Source: JBBSEX01 sp038239345 (lineage in GTDB: Bacteria > Acidobacteriota > Terriglobia > Bryobacterales > Bryobacteraceae). Taken from it: a DNA stretch of 64,000 nucleotides. The translations under genes and the position numbers were made by a program. The stretch spans positions 248,001 to 312,000 of the forward strand of contig JBBSEX010000001.1 of assembly GCA_038239345.1 (NCBI GenBank), read 5' to 3'. Positions 45,584 through 54,937 of the stretch are shown here, in pieces; within the stretch, counting starts at the first letter, position 1, and every line of letters starts with the position of its first letter. The notes under the pieces were generated by a model, which ran no database searches, was not told the DNA's origin, and worked only from the letters and a program-made list of their open reading frames with translations.

Positions 45584-46351
45584 CTAAGGATAGTACTCGC
45601 CGCCGCCCTGAACGCCACCCGACGAAATTGTTCCCGTGACCGGGCCATCCTCCATCACCACATTAAATAGCATGAGTGAGCGAGCGGTGGGCGATACCGT
45701 CATCTCGGCGAAACTGACTTTCCCGAATAACGGAATTCCGACGGTGTTCTTTTCTACCTTTAGACCGTGGCCCTTGATGCTATGCACCAGTGTGACCATC
45801 AGCGTCTTCCCTTTCGCCGGCAGAGTATCCGTGCCGAGTAAGGCTCGCTTGCGGAACGCATCGTCGCTTGAAAGACGATCGTACAGTTTCCCGTATGTGT
45901 TCAATTCGTTAAACAAGGCCAGGTCAAGAACCGCGTCGGCCGGCACACCCCCGACTCGCAAGCCCACCAGCCCGCTACCACTTGCCGAAAAAGTGGTTTC
46001 TCCATTGCTCGATACTTGGGATGTCATGCTTCCGGTAACAACGTCGGCCATGACCTGCTGCAGGATGTTCAGCTTTTCGATGTATAACGACGACTGCGTA
46101 TAGGTGTACTCTGGCTTGCCAGTCCCGCCATCCTCACTAGAGCCGTAATAGTTTGCTCCGATCGCTTGCGTCGCCATCGCCCCGGTGGAGACAATCTCTT
46201 CGAACCGGAAACTCTCCACACGAGCATTGCTCACGCCGCCTAAGTAGCATAGGCAACTGGGCGCCTGCACCGGGATCAATTTCTGAACGGGCGATTCGAT
46301 ATTTCCATACAGACCACAAGAGTAAACCTGGTATAAGCCGCGCTTAGTCAT
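45584..46351 (-). CDS. Unknown 255-residue protein paired with the CHAT protease
   Basis: Starts at the ATG at 46351 with AAGGA upstream. No signal peptide or membrane helix is evident. The first 40 residues contain four cysteines (YSCGLY, and SCLC with one residue between), followed by a beta-rich region. The section GSGLVGLRVGGVPADAVLDL and VSFAEMTVSPTARSLMLFN loosely recalls choice-of-anchor P-type secreted proteins, but I would not rely on it. It ends in a Gly-rich tail (GTISSGGVQGGGEYYP). Being upstream in the same operon, it is a candidate substrate or regulator of the CHAT protease. Confidence 0.6.
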   Translation of the reverse strand: MTKRGLYQVYSCGLYGNIESPVQKLIPVQAPSCLCYLGGVSNARVESFRFEEIVSTGAMATQAIGANYYGSSEDGGTGKPEYTYTQSSLYIEKLNILQQVMADVVTGSMTSQVSSNGETTFSASGSGLVGLRVGGVPADAVLDLALFNELNTYGKLYDRLSSDDAFRKRALLGTDTLPAKGKTLMVTLVHSIKGHGLKVEKNTVGIPLFGKVSFAEMTVSPTARSLMLFNVVMEDGPVTGTISSGGVQGGGEYYP

Positions 46352-46509
46352 TCAATTATCCTTTTAGTAGTGGCAAAATTATAAACCCGAACGGTTTACA
46401 CATGGTACGGGCGGCGACGCGTCCGCACCTCCGATTTACAGCTGATTAGTATCTACTGAAATAGCACAATCAAACGTTGCACTATCAAGCAAAAAAGTTG
46501 GCTGCGATA

Positions 46510-47166
46510 ATGGGCAAGATGAACCCAAGCGAAACGGATTTAACACCCGAGGCAATCAACAAGCTGAAAGTGGCGCCCACCGTGGCCGGAGTACTGCCCA
46601 TCATCCAGCAGCGCTGGAGTCCGCGGGCTTTTAGCAAAACTCCCGTTACTTTACAGGAACTGAAAACTCTTCTCGATGCCGCGCACTGGGCTCCTTCTTC
46701 CAGCAACGAACAGCCGTGGCGATTCATCGTCGGCCTGAAAGACGATCCCACGCTGGGCGGATCCTGGAACAAGCTGTTGGCGATTTTGGTGGAGCGGAAT
46801 CAATTGTGGGCGAAGCACGCCCCGGTGCTGATGTTCACTGTCGCCAAGCGGACATTTACCGCCAAAGGCGCCAACAATCATTCCGCGTTACACGATGCCG
46901 GAATCGCGTTTGGATTTCTTTGCCTGCAAGCTGCGTCGATGGGCTTGTACGCGCACGGAATGGCCGGCTACAATCCCGACGGTGCTCGCGCGGGTTTTGG
47001 CATCTCTGAAGACTACGAACTGGGCGCCGCGCTTGCCATCGGGCACTTGGGCACATTGAATGAACTCGACGAAAGCTTTCGAAAGCCCGAAGTGAGTTCT
47101 CGCGAGCGAAAACCACTATCTGAAATTGTGTTTGCCGGCGAGTTCGGCAAGTCCGCCGGCATCTAG
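46510..47166 (+). CDS. Nitroreductase family protein
   Basis: A 218-residue FMN-dependent nitroreductase-fold protein. The FMN-binding segment RWSPRAFSKTPVTLQELKTLLDAAHWAPSS is split here by the usual R-S-x-R motif, and DAGIAFGFLCLQAASMGLYAHGMAGY is the family helix. Start could be the ATG at 46510 or the one at 46519. It probably reduces quinones, nitro compounds or flavins; the substrate is unknown. Convergent with the epoxide hydrolase gene, overlapping by four bases. Confidence 0.88.
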   Translation: MGKMNPSETDLTPEAINKLKVAPTVAGVLPIIQQRWSPRAFSKTPVTLQELKTLLDAAHWAPSSSNEQPWRFIVGLKDDPTLGGSWNKLLAILVERNQLWAKHAPVLMFTVAKRTFTAKGANNHSALHDAGIAFGFLCLQAASMGLYAHGMAGYNPDGARAGFGISEDYELGAALAIGHLGTLNELDESFRKPEVSSRERKPLSEIVFAGEFGKSAGI

Positions 47167-48317
47167 TTCCCTCGCAGAGGCCGGAAGAATTCGCGAATCT
47201 CAACAGCGAGATCTTGCGGTGCTTCCATCGCGGCGAAATGACCGCCTCGGGGCATTTGCGTCCAGCGGCGAACGTCAAACACGCGCTCCAGCCACGATCG
47301 GGGCGGCATCGGAAGTTCGCGAGGGAACTCGGCGACGCCAAGCGGAGGCCGCACTCGCTCACCGGCGGCGAAATGTACTGGACGTTGCCGTCCTTCCCGA
47401 TAAAGCCGCACGGAAGATCCAATAGTTTCCGTAAACCAATAAATCGCGATGTTAGTCAACAATTCATCCAGCGTGAAAGCGCGTTCGACGTCGCCATCGC
47501 AGTCGCTCCAGGCACAGAATTTCTCGGCTACCCACGCCGCTAAGCCAGCGGGCGAATCGGTCAAGCCATAGGCAAGCGTCAGCGGTTTAGTGCCCTGAAT
47601 CTGGCTGTACGCTCCTTCACTGGCGCCCCATTCGGCGGCCGCATCGAGAAACTTCTGCTCCTCGGCCGTGATCTGGGCCTCCCCTGGACTCAGCGGCGGC
47701 CGATAAGATCCTGGAATGAAATTGAGATGGACGCCAGCGACCTCTTGAGGAAATCGGTACGCCAGCCAAGTAGATACGCTGGAGCCCCAATCGCCGCCCT
47801 GGGCGCCATAACGGGCATACCCCAAGCCCTTCATCAACTCCGCCCACAGGCCGGCAATCTGGAAAGGTCCGATGCCAGCGAACTCCGGCTGCTGGGAGAA
47901 CCCGAAACCCGGTAGTGACGGCACCACGACGTCGAACGAGTCGCCCGGATTTCCACCATGGCTGGCTGGGTCGTTCAGCAGCGGAATAATTTTTTCCATC
48001 TCGACAAATGATCCGGGCCAACCGTGTGTAAGGATCAGTGGGAACGGTGACGTTCCCTTGCCCCGATAATGAATGAAATGAATTCGCAGTCCGTCCACCA
48101 CGGCGGTAAACTGCGGAAGCCGGTTTAAGCGTTCTTCCTGCGATCTCCAATCGAACCCCGTGCGCCAGTAGTCCACCAAGCGGCGCGCAAAGGGCAGGCT
48201 TGTTCCATCCCCCCATCCTTCATCGATTGCCCGCGGCCAGCGCGTGCGATGCAACCTCTCATGAAGGTCGTCTATCTGTTCGCCGGAGATGTGAATCTGG
48301 AATGGAGTAATGTCCAT
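47163..48317 (-). CDS. Epoxide hydrolase family alpha/beta hydrolase
   Basis: A 384-residue protein with the N-terminal EHN domain (MDITPFQIHISGEQIDDLHERL is its opening helix, split by the start) and an alpha/beta-hydrolase core. The oxyanion motif HGWPGS is at 98-103, nucleophile Asp176 in GGDWGSSV, and catalytic His360 in RGGHFAAMEAP. This matches microsomal/juvenile-hormone-type epoxide hydrolases. The ATG at 48317 has AAGG five to eight bases upstream; a longer frame exists but lacks such a site. Divergent from the amidohydrolase gene. Confidence 0.9.
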   Translation of the reverse strand: MDITPFQIHISGEQIDDLHERLHRTRWPRAIDEGWGDGTSLPFARRLVDYWRTGFDWRSQEERLNRLPQFTAVVDGLRIHFIHYRGKGTSPFPLILTHGWPGSFVEMEKIIPLLNDPASHGGNPGDSFDVVVPSLPGFGFSQQPEFAGIGPFQIAGLWAELMKGLGYARYGAQGGDWGSSVSTWLAYRFPQEVAGVHLNFIPGSYRPPLSPGEAQITAEEQKFLDAAAEWGASEGAYSQIQGTKPLTLAYGLTDSPAGLAAWVAEKFCAWSDCDGDVERAFTLDELLTNIAIYWFTETIGSSVRLYREGRQRPVHFAAGERVRPPLGVAEFPRELPMPPRSWLERVFDVRRWTQMPRGGHFAAMEAPQDLAVEIREFFRPLRGN

Positions 48318-48411
48318 GGAGCCTTGTACCGAGCGCCCTGCGATCATGAACAGGAATAGCCGCTCGGCAAAATCCAATCTACTCCACGCAAAACCGTTAG
48401 ACTAATTTGCA

Positions 48412-49962
48412 ATGCTCCAGAGACTGATGTTGTTATTGTCCATCGCCGCCATCATGCATGCGGCGGATCTTGAGGCCCTAAAGAAACTTGCCATCGAAGA
48501 GGTGGATAAGCGCCGCGTCTTTACGCAGCAGATGGTGGATCAAATCTTCAGCTTCGGCGAATTGGGATTCCAAGAGATAGAGACCTCGAAATACCTCACC
48601 ACCGTCCTTGAGAAGAATGGATTTCAAGTGGAACGCGGCGTTGCTGGGATTCCCACCGCCTGGGTTGCCTCGTACGGTTCGGGCAAGCCGGTGATCGCGT
48701 TCATGACCGATATCGACGGCATTCCGAAGGCATCGCAGAAGCCCGGGGTTGCCTATCACGATCCGCTTGTCGAAGGCGCGCCCGGTCATGGCGAGGGACA
48801 TAATTCCGGACAGGCTGTCAATATCACGGCGGCAATCGTCTTAAAGGAATTGATGGCGAAGCATCATATATCCGGCACACTGCGCATCTATCCCGGCGTC
48901 GCCGAAGAACTGGTGGCGGTCAAAGCGTTCTACATTCGCGCGGGCCTGTTCAAGGACGTCGATCTGGTACTCGGCTGTCACGTCGATAGTGAGCTTGCCA
49001 CCAACTATGGCCAACCCGCCAACAATAGCGGACTGGTCTCAGTGATGTATTCCTTCCATGGTGTCGCCGCCCACGCCGCGGCCAAGCCCTGGGAGGGTAA
49101 GAGCGCGCTTGACGCGGTGGAATTAATGGACATGTCATGGAACATGAAGCGCGAGCATCTGCGCACTGAGCAGCGCTCGCACTACGTCATCACCAATGGC
49201 GGCGACCAGCCGAATGTCGTGCCATCGGAAGCCACGGTTTGGTATTACTTTCGCGAAATCGATTATCCACACATCAAACAATTGCACGATCTTGCCACTA
49301 CGATGGCGAACGCCGCGGCTTCTATGACCGGAACAACAGTAACGCAACGTGTGGTTGGTTCGGCGTGGCCCACGCACTTCAATAGAGTCATCGCCGAGGT
49401 TCAGCAGAAAAATATTGACGCCGTGGGGATGCCTGAGTGGAGCGATAACGATCAACTGCTGGCGAAGGCTCTGCAGAAAGATATCGGCGCCAAGGTGGAA
49501 GGCTTGAATCACAAGGTGAAGCCGCTGGAAGGCCCCAAGGAGCCGAAAGGCGGTGGATCGGATGACATTGGCGACATCTCCTGGAACGTTCCGACAGTGT
49601 ACTTACGCTACCCCGCGAACATTCCTAATCTGCCCGGCCACAGTTGGCCTAACGCTGTCGCCATGGCCACGCCGATCGCTCACAAAGGTTCCACGGCGGG
49701 GGCCAAGGTGCAAGCCACTACCGCTCTCGATTTTCTGCTGCAGCCCGAACTTGTCCAGAAAGCGTGGGATTACTACCGCAATGAGCAAACCAAAGACGTG
49801 AAGTACGAAGCTCTGATCGGTGCCGCCGATAAGCCCGCTGTGGAACTGAATCGGGAAAAAATGGAAGCCTTCCGGCCGGCACTGCGGAAGTATTATTACG
49901 ATCCCGAAAAGTACGCGACGTATCTGGAGCAGTTGGGAATTAAGTATCCGACGGTGCACTGA
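48412..49962 (+). CDS. Secreted M20 family amidohydrolase
   Basis: A 516-residue metallopeptidase-like amidohydrolase with a signal peptide (about 1-17, LLLSIAAIMHA). Signatures are FGELGFQEIETSKYL, PVIAFMTDIDGIP, GHGEGHNSGQAVN, and YPGVAEELVAVKAFYI with the catalytic Glu pair; GGDQPNVVPSEA is in the lid region. It resembles the AbgB/aminobenzoyl-glutamate hydrolase branch. The export signal suggests it works on N-acyl or peptide substrates outside the cytoplasm. A sulfatase-like gene follows 72 bases later. Confidence 0.9.
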   Translation: MLQRLMLLLSIAAIMHAADLEALKKLAIEEVDKRRVFTQQMVDQIFSFGELGFQEIETSKYLTTVLEKNGFQVERGVAGIPTAWVASYGSGKPVIAFMTDIDGIPKASQKPGVAYHDPLVEGAPGHGEGHNSGQAVNITAAIVLKELMAKHHISGTLRIYPGVAEELVAVKAFYIRAGLFKDVDLVLGCHVDSELATNYGQPANNSGLVSVMYSFHGVAAHAAAKPWEGKSALDAVELMDMSWNMKREHLRTEQRSHYVITNGGDQPNVVPSEATVWYYFREIDYPHIKQLHDLATTMANAAASMTGTTVTQRVVGSAWPTHFNRVIAEVQQKNIDAVGMPEWSDNDQLLAKALQKDIGAKVEGLNHKVKPLEGPKEPKGGGSDDIGDISWNVPTVYLRYPANIPNLPGHSWPNAVAMATPIAHKGSTAGAKVQATTALDFLLQPELVQKAWDYYRNEQTKDVKYEALIGAADKPAVELNREKMEAFRPALRKYYYDPEKYATYLEQLGIKYPTVH

Positions 49963-50034
49963 CGGTTTAATGAACTGACGCGAAGGAGAAGCGAACCTAT
50001 TCGTAGCGCGAACGGTTAAAATACAGGAATCGCT

Positions 50035-51432
50035 GTGATTGAGGGAGACTATTTGCCGTTGACACGCCGTGAATTCCTGTTGACCACCGCTGCCGCGCCA
50101 CTCTTGGCGGCGACTAAGACGGTCACCGCTCCGCCTAACATTCTGTTGATAGTGGCCGACGGTTTGTCCGCTTGGATGTGCGGCTGCTATGGCAACAGGG
50201 AAATCAAGACGCCGCATATCGATCGCCTGGCGCAAGGCGGAGTTCGTTTCATCAATAACTTCGCTTGCACCCCCAGTTCCTCGCCGAGCCGGGCGACACT
50301 CCTCACTGGACGCACGCCGATGCAGCACGGGATTCAAAGCTCCATCACCGCGACGCCCATCGAGCAGCCGCCCCAAGGCCAGTTCGATGTGCCAGCTTCC
50401 TTCCATCAGGAGGTGATGATTTCCGATCTTCTTTCCCAACAAGGGTACGACGCGGGCTACTTCGGGAAATGGAATCTCGGCGACGATCGCACGCCGCAGC
50501 ACAATTTCCAATCCTGGTATGGCATGCTGGCGGAAACGCGGAGTTATGAGCGGCCACGGATGAGCGCCAACGGCCAGACGATCGAGGAAACCGGATATCT
50601 GGCTGAACTCGTCACTCGTCACGTCTCGACGTTTCTCGACGATCGCCAACCCACGCGTCCCTTCTTCGCCGTAGCCAGTTACCTGAACCCGCATCCACCC
50701 TACGAAGGTCATCCGGCGAAATATTACGAGATGTATGCGAACACGAAATTCGATTCCGTGGGATGGGATTCAGCTTCGCCGGCTGCACTTCGCGAGAAAG
50801 AATATCTGTCCGATATCGTCGGTAATCTTCGTAAAGCCGCCGCCGCTATCACGGCTCTCGACGATCAAGTCGGCGCGCTGTTCATGAAGCTGGGACAACG
50901 TGGATTGCGGGACAATACAATCGTCATTTTCACCAGTAGCGAAGGATCCCTGCTGGGCCGCCATGGTCTCTGGGGCGACGGCCGCGGGTCCGAGCCGATT
51001 AATATGTACGACGAAGTAGTGCAGGTGCCGATGATTTGGAATTGGCCCGGGCGCATTCCGGTCGAGTCCTCCCGGCCCGAGCTTGTCAGCTTGTACGATG
51101 TAATGCCGACGATTTGCGAAGCCACCGGCGTCGCCCTACCGAGCGCTCGAAATTTGTGCGGCCGGAGCTATTTGCCGATCCTCACGAACACTCCCCTGCC
51201 AAAGAAGAACCCGTGGCGCAATCTGGTCTTCGGGCACTTCCGCGATACAGAAATGGTCCGCGACACGCGCTATAAATTGGTGCTACGAAATAACGGCGCG
51301 GGTCCGAATGAGTTCTACGACCTCAAAGCCGATAGCCGTGAAAAGGTCAACCAATACGAGAAGCCGGAGTTCATAACGGTGCGCGAACGAATGACGGCCG
51401 AATTGAATTCGTGGCGCAAACAATATTCCTAA
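50035..51432 (+). CDS. Sulfatase-like hydrolase with atypical active site
   Basis: A 465-residue alkaline-phosphatase-superfamily protein. A Tat-type signal is visible (LTRREFLLTTAAAPLLA). The start is a GTG at 50035 with AGGA upstream, or a TTG at 50053 with GGGAG. The Ser-type sulfatase signature S82-S-P-S-R86 then LLTG is kept. Three usual metal or catalytic positions differ: VADG where VADD is normal (Gly43), GKWNLG where GKWHLG is normal (Asn147), and FTSSEG where FTSDHG/FTSDNG is normal (Ser302-Glu303). PHPPY is kept. Activity as a canonical sulfatase is therefore doubtful. Confidence 0.82.
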   Translation: MIEGDYLPLTRREFLLTTAAAPLLAATKTVTAPPNILLIVADGLSAWMCGCYGNREIKTPHIDRLAQGGVRFINNFACTPSSSPSRATLLTGRTPMQHGIQSSITATPIEQPPQGQFDVPASFHQEVMISDLLSQQGYDAGYFGKWNLGDDRTPQHNFQSWYGMLAETRSYERPRMSANGQTIEETGYLAELVTRHVSTFLDDRQPTRPFFAVASYLNPHPPYEGHPAKYYEMYANTKFDSVGWDSASPAALREKEYLSDIVGNLRKAAAAITALDDQVGALFMKLGQRGLRDNTIVIFTSSEGSLLGRHGLWGDGRGSEPINMYDEVVQVPMIWNWPGRIPVESSRPELVSLYDVMPTICEATGVALPSARNLCGRSYLPILTNTPLPKKNPWRNLVFGHFRDTEMVRDTRYKLVLRNNGAGPNEFYDLKADSREKVNQYEKPEFITVRERMTAELNSWRKQYS

Positions 51433-51527
51433 GATCCCGCCCAGGCCGGGACGCTAAGCGCAACGGTATGAGGCCAGTGCGGCGCTGTGTGTTACCATCC
51501 TCTAAGAACGTTACCGCACGCCTCCGG

Positions 51528-51620
<93 letters not shown>

Positions 51621-51633
51621 CCTTCAAGGGCCT

Positions 51634-51662
51634 GCAATCCGCAATTCAGCCAAGCGGATTGC
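51634..51662 (+). other. Perfect inverted repeat downstream of tRNA-Ser
   Basis: GCAATCCGC and GCGGATTGC form a nine-base stem around an 11-base loop, 17 bases after the tRNA. There is no T-run, so it may be a processing or factor-dependent termination structure. Confidence 0.55.
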
Positions 51663-51840
51663 TAGCCCGGCTCTTCACTCTTCATTGTGGATTTCACATA
51701 CGCGAAGGAATCGCGCCTTCGGGAGATCGCCGGATGATGATGATCTCCGAGTATCGTCGCGATGTTCGTCCGCAGACGCCTGAAGGCGCATAGCACGGTC
51801 TTGCGATGACGATGTTGTTTTTTTGGCGTCGCCGGATCGG

Positions 51841-52545
51841 CTACTCCCAAGGTTCGTCTGAACACTTGCGACCCCGGAGAAAACCCCTCAAAACGATCGC
51901 GCTGCTGACGCCGTAGTTCTGTCCCTTCTGGTCCATCTTGTCTCCGAAGTCATTGGCCAGCGATTCGAGCAGCAGTCCCCGCTCTGCCTTGGTGATGATC
52001 ATGTGGCTCGTGTGATTTTTCGAGTCAGGCTTTAAGTCTATGAGCGTGGAGAAAACCACGGCAGTAACGTCGCTGAACAGTGCGTGGTCAAGGTAATCCA
52101 GCCTTGCCCGTAGCGCGGGCACCTCGGCAGCTAATCTCGCATAGTCAACATTGGGCTTCGGGCCGCTTGCACCCCCGAGAATGAAGGTAAAAATCTCGGT
52201 TATCCGTTTGAAGACAGTGATTTTAAAATCGTAGAAACTAATGATATTGGAAATGAGGTCGTTGTACGGAGGGTTGAGGCGCATGCCTTTCAGCATGGCC
52301 ACTTCTGATTGCAGTTCCAGTTGGAACAGCGTGTTCATATGGATCCCGCTGGAAATTTTCCCGTTGTCGTCAGCGTCCTTCAGTTCCTGTTTTGCCATGT
52401 CGCGAATGTTTTCGATGGCGGCAAGTTCGCGGATGTATTCCGTGACAAACGTCAGATGTGGGGTTTCCGGTTTTGGGGCCGCTAAAGCGGGCCTGCCTGC
52501 CGCGAAGGCGCAGAAAACGAGCAGAACATTACCTGTAAGTCGCAT
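51841..52545 (-). CDS. Secreted hypothetical protein (234 residues)
   Basis: I do not recognise the family. The ATG at 52545 follows AGGA at good spacing and opens a clear signal peptide (about 1-22, ending ALAA). The mature part is mainly helical, rich in Leu, Ile, Asp and Lys, with patterns such as TEYIRELAAIENIRDMAKQ and a single Cys near the C-terminus. It lies in a sparsely coding stretch downstream of the tRNA with no operon partner. Confidence 0.6.
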   Translation of the reverse strand: MRLTGNVLLVFCAFAAGRPALAAPKPETPHLTFVTEYIRELAAIENIRDMAKQELKDADDNGKISSGIHMNTLFQLELQSEVAMLKGMRLNPPYNDLISNIISFYDFKITVFKRITEIFTFILGGASGPKPNVDYARLAAEVPALRARLDYLDHALFSDVTAVVFSTLIDLKPDSKNHTSHMIITKAERGLLLESLANDFGDKMDQKGQNYGVSSAIVLRGFLRGRKCSDEPWE

Positions 52546-52858
52546 TTTTCCTGCTCAATCTCCGAATGCTCTGCTCAATGCTTTTGTTTTGGAATGGGCG
52601 CTTTGTTTAGAGAATCCAGACGTTATCGTCTCCAAAAGTCCTAAACCCCCAGGCGATGGAAGTCAACACACCGTGGACGTTCAGGGCATTCTCGAATGAA
52701 ATGACGGATGAGGCCCGATTCAAGACCAACGCGACCGCCTCCGCGGCATGGTCTACCAAATGAAGAACGATCCCAACAAGAGTTATTTCACAATCTTGCG
52801 CCTAGATAGTCGCCGGTAAGGTCGAGGTGTTTTCTAGTGACGGATTAAATCTCAGCAA
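52546..52858. other. Intergenic stretch with no convincing gene
   Basis: About 310 bases between the two unknown genes. Frames on the plus strand extend through it, but they overlap the signal peptide region of the minus-strand gene and lack a ribosome binding site or recognisable protein character. I see no RNA structure or repeat. Confidence 0.5.
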
Positions 52859-53335
52859 TCAGTTGTCCCCCGCCTCGGTAAAGCGATCCGCTTTTAATCT
52901 CGCAATTCCCAGAAGGCTCAAGTGGTTCATGATCTCTGTCAGAAGCGCGGGTTCCTCGCCCTTTCGGTAGGGAGTAACATTGACGAACACGAGACTGAGA
53001 GACCGGCACAAGCGCGTCCGGCGAAAATCACCACAAGCAGGCGGATGCAAAGTGTAATACGAAGCCGACAGGTCAACCTTATAAGGCGCGTGAGATTGCA
53101 TTTGCTGGATCAGGAATTCAGCCAGCTCCATCAACAGCGAAAATACCTCCCGACTCCTGGGGTGGTTGGGCGGCTGATATCCGTCAGCTTCCGCATGCAA
53201 GGCGATCTCGAACCACAAAAGGAACGAGTCCGAAGGGTACCACGTGAGCTCCGAGAAGATTTCGTAAAAGACGCGTTCCAGCCGGAGAGCTTCTAGCAAC
53301 CGTTGACAGTCGATTGGTTTTTTGTGGCAAGCCAT
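52859..53335 (-). CDS. Hypothetical protein (158 residues)
   Basis: A soluble protein I cannot assign. It is rich in Leu, Phe and Tyr and mostly helical at the start (RLLEALRLERVFYEIFSEL), with a middle part about tyrosine and proline (DLSASYYTLHPPACGDFRR). No ribosome binding site is evident before the ATG at 53335, and the gene ends close to the isocitrate dehydrogenase stop. Coding status is only moderately supported. Confidence 0.45.
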   Translation of the reverse strand: MACHKKPIDCQRLLEALRLERVFYEIFSELTWYPSDSFLLWFEIALHAEADGYQPPNHPRSREVFSLLMELAEFLIQQMQSHAPYKVDLSASYYTLHPPACGDFRRTRLCRSLSLVFVNVTPYRKGEEPALLTEIMNHLSLLGIARLKADRFTEAGDN

Positions 53336-53394
53336 GGGTGATCATTGGTCTCGGAAGCTCTCAAAGGTCGGTAAGTATCGGTTTGAGGAAACGG

Positions 53395-54840
53395 TTATTG
53401 TCCCTGGCCCAAGGAGAACCCCGGCTCGCCGTCAAAGGTGAAGAGATTCTCGGTCTTGATGAAATCAAGCCCCGCCTCTTCGACACTAGCGAGCAGTGAG
53501 ACCAGTTGCCGGTGACTGGCGCCTTCGCCGTCTTTAACCATGTATCGACAACGCCAATGGTCAGTGCAGAAGGTCTCCGGAGCGCCGTCCGGCCACACTT
53601 TGACGCCGCGGTTGGTGATCATGGATAGCGGCAGTCCGTCACACGACACCTGGCGCAGCGCCGCTGCCAATTGATCGGGCGTGCCCTTTCTCCAATCCAG
53701 GAATACATCGACGCCCACCAGTTTCTTGTCCGCCGGCGGACGTGGCGTCCAGCCTGCCCCCACGCTTTCTTTTGCGGCCTTGTAATGTACGGGTTTGAGT
53801 TGCTGCGGTTGTTGGCCGAGCCTGGCGATGATGGCCTCGCCAAACTCCCGCGTCCCGACCTTCTTCTTGCTCACCCCGTCGGTGTATACGTCATAGGTGT
53901 GCAGACCGTCTTCCAGGGTCCGTAGAAAAGCGTTGTGGACACGCTCGGCGGCTTCGATCTGTCCGATGTGCACAAGCATCATCACGGCACCCAGTAGCAG
54001 TCCTGAAGGATTTGCGACGTTCTGGCCGGCCCGCCGGGGGGCTGAGCCGTGAATGGCCTCGAACATCGATACGTGTTCGCCGATGTTCGCGGAGCCTGCG
54101 AGCCCTACTGAACCTGCGATCTGCGCTGCCACGTCGGACAGGATGTCCCCGTAGAGATTGGGCATCACGATCACATCGAATGCCTCGGGCGTATCTGCCA
54201 GCTTGGCCGCGCCGATGTCAACGATCCAGTGCTCTTTTTCGATGTCCGGATACCCGGCGCTGATTTCATCGAAGACCTTATGGAACAGGCCATCGGTGAG
54301 CTTCATAATGTTGTCTTTGGTAAAGCAGGTCACCTTTTTTCGGTTGTTGCGCCGCGCATATTCGAAAGCATAGTTGACGATCTTCTCGCAGCCAGGCCGG
54401 GTGATTAGCTTCAGGCACTGCACGACTTGATCGGTCTGACGATGCTCGATGCCGGCATAAAGGTCTTCCTCGTTCTCACGGACAATGATGACATCCATGA
54501 CAGGGTGCTTCGTCGCGATGAAAGGATGGTATGAGACGCAAGGCCGGACGTTGGCGTACTGGCCAAGAGTCTTGCGGATGGTCACGTTTAGGCTCTTGAA
54601 ACCGCCACCCTGCGGTGTCGTGATAGGGGCTTTCAGGAACACCTTGGTGCGGCGTAGCGAATCCCAGGAGGCGGGCTCAATCCCGGAGGTGAATCCGTGC
54701 TTGTAGACGCTTTCGCCGATCTCGATCCTTTCAATGTCGAGTTGTGCGCCGGCTTCTTCGATGATCCGGAGGGTTGCCTCCATGATCTCCGGACCTATAC
54801 CGTCGCCGTGCGCGACCGTGATGCTCGTTTTTTTAGCCAA
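53395..54840 (-). CDS. icd: Isocitrate dehydrogenase, Thermus-like long form
   Basis: A 481-residue decarboxylating dehydrogenase of the isocitrate/isopropylmalate family. Visible pieces are ITVAHGDGIGPEIMEATL, the substrate-binding stretch GGGFKSLNVTIRKTLGQYANVRPC, NEEDLYAGIEHR, PNLYGDILSD and AIHGSAPRRAG. The extra C-terminal domain of about 140 residues (from ~340) gives the long form known from Thermus-like NADP enzymes. It starts at a TTG with AAGGAG eight bases upstream. It is divergent from a winged-helix regulator, with a repeat array in between. Coenzyme preference is not certain from sequence. Confidence 0.9.
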   Translation of the reverse strand: MAKKTSITVAHGDGIGPEIMEATLRIIEEAGAQLDIERIEIGESVYKHGFTSGIEPASWDSLRRTKVFLKAPITTPQGGGFKSLNVTIRKTLGQYANVRPCVSYHPFIATKHPVMDVIIVRENEEDLYAGIEHRQTDQVVQCLKLITRPGCEKIVNYAFEYARRNNRKKVTCFTKDNIMKLTDGLFHKVFDEISAGYPDIEKEHWIVDIGAAKLADTPEAFDVIVMPNLYGDILSDVAAQIAGSVGLAGSANIGEHVSMFEAIHGSAPRRAGQNVANPSGLLLGAVMMLVHIGQIEAAERVHNAFLRTLEDGLHTYDVYTDGVSKKKVGTREFGEAIIARLGQQPQQLKPVHYKAAKESVGAGWTPRPPADKKLVGVDVFLDWRKGTPDQLAAALRQVSCDGLPLSMITNRGVKVWPDGAPETFCTDHWRCRYMVKDGEGASHRQLVSLLASVEEAGLDFIKTENLFTFDGEPGFSLGQGQ

Positions 54841-54902
54841 GCTACTTTCTCCTTTTCCGAATCATCGATCTCAAAGGCAATATACGACATCAATGTCGCG
54901 CT

Positions 54903-54937
54903 TTGCAAGTCGCGTATTGCAAGTCGCGTATTGCAAG
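54903..54937. promoter_or_regulatory. Three tandem 14-base repeats (candidate operator)
   Basis: TTGCAAG occurs at 54903, 54917 and 54931, each 14 bases apart; the first two units are identical over TTGCAAGTCGCGTA. The TTGCAA core is palindromic. The array lies between icd and the divergent winged-helix regulator, close to the promoters of both, so it is a plausible binding site for that regulator. Confidence 0.6.

Noticed and set aside
45584..46351. The CHAT neighbour as a bacterial gasdermin
   Set aside because: Length is similar, but I do not see the gasdermin N-terminal pattern, and the beta-rich middle reads more like a secreted or anchored protein.
51662..51865. Small minus-strand frame of 67 residues after the tRNA
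   Set aside because: Basic, His-rich translation without homology I recognise, and it runs into the next gene; probably not coding.
52241..52699. Plus-strand frame overlapping the secreted hypothetical gene
   Set aside because: The minus strand has a good ribosome binding site and a signal peptide; the plus frame is a shadow.
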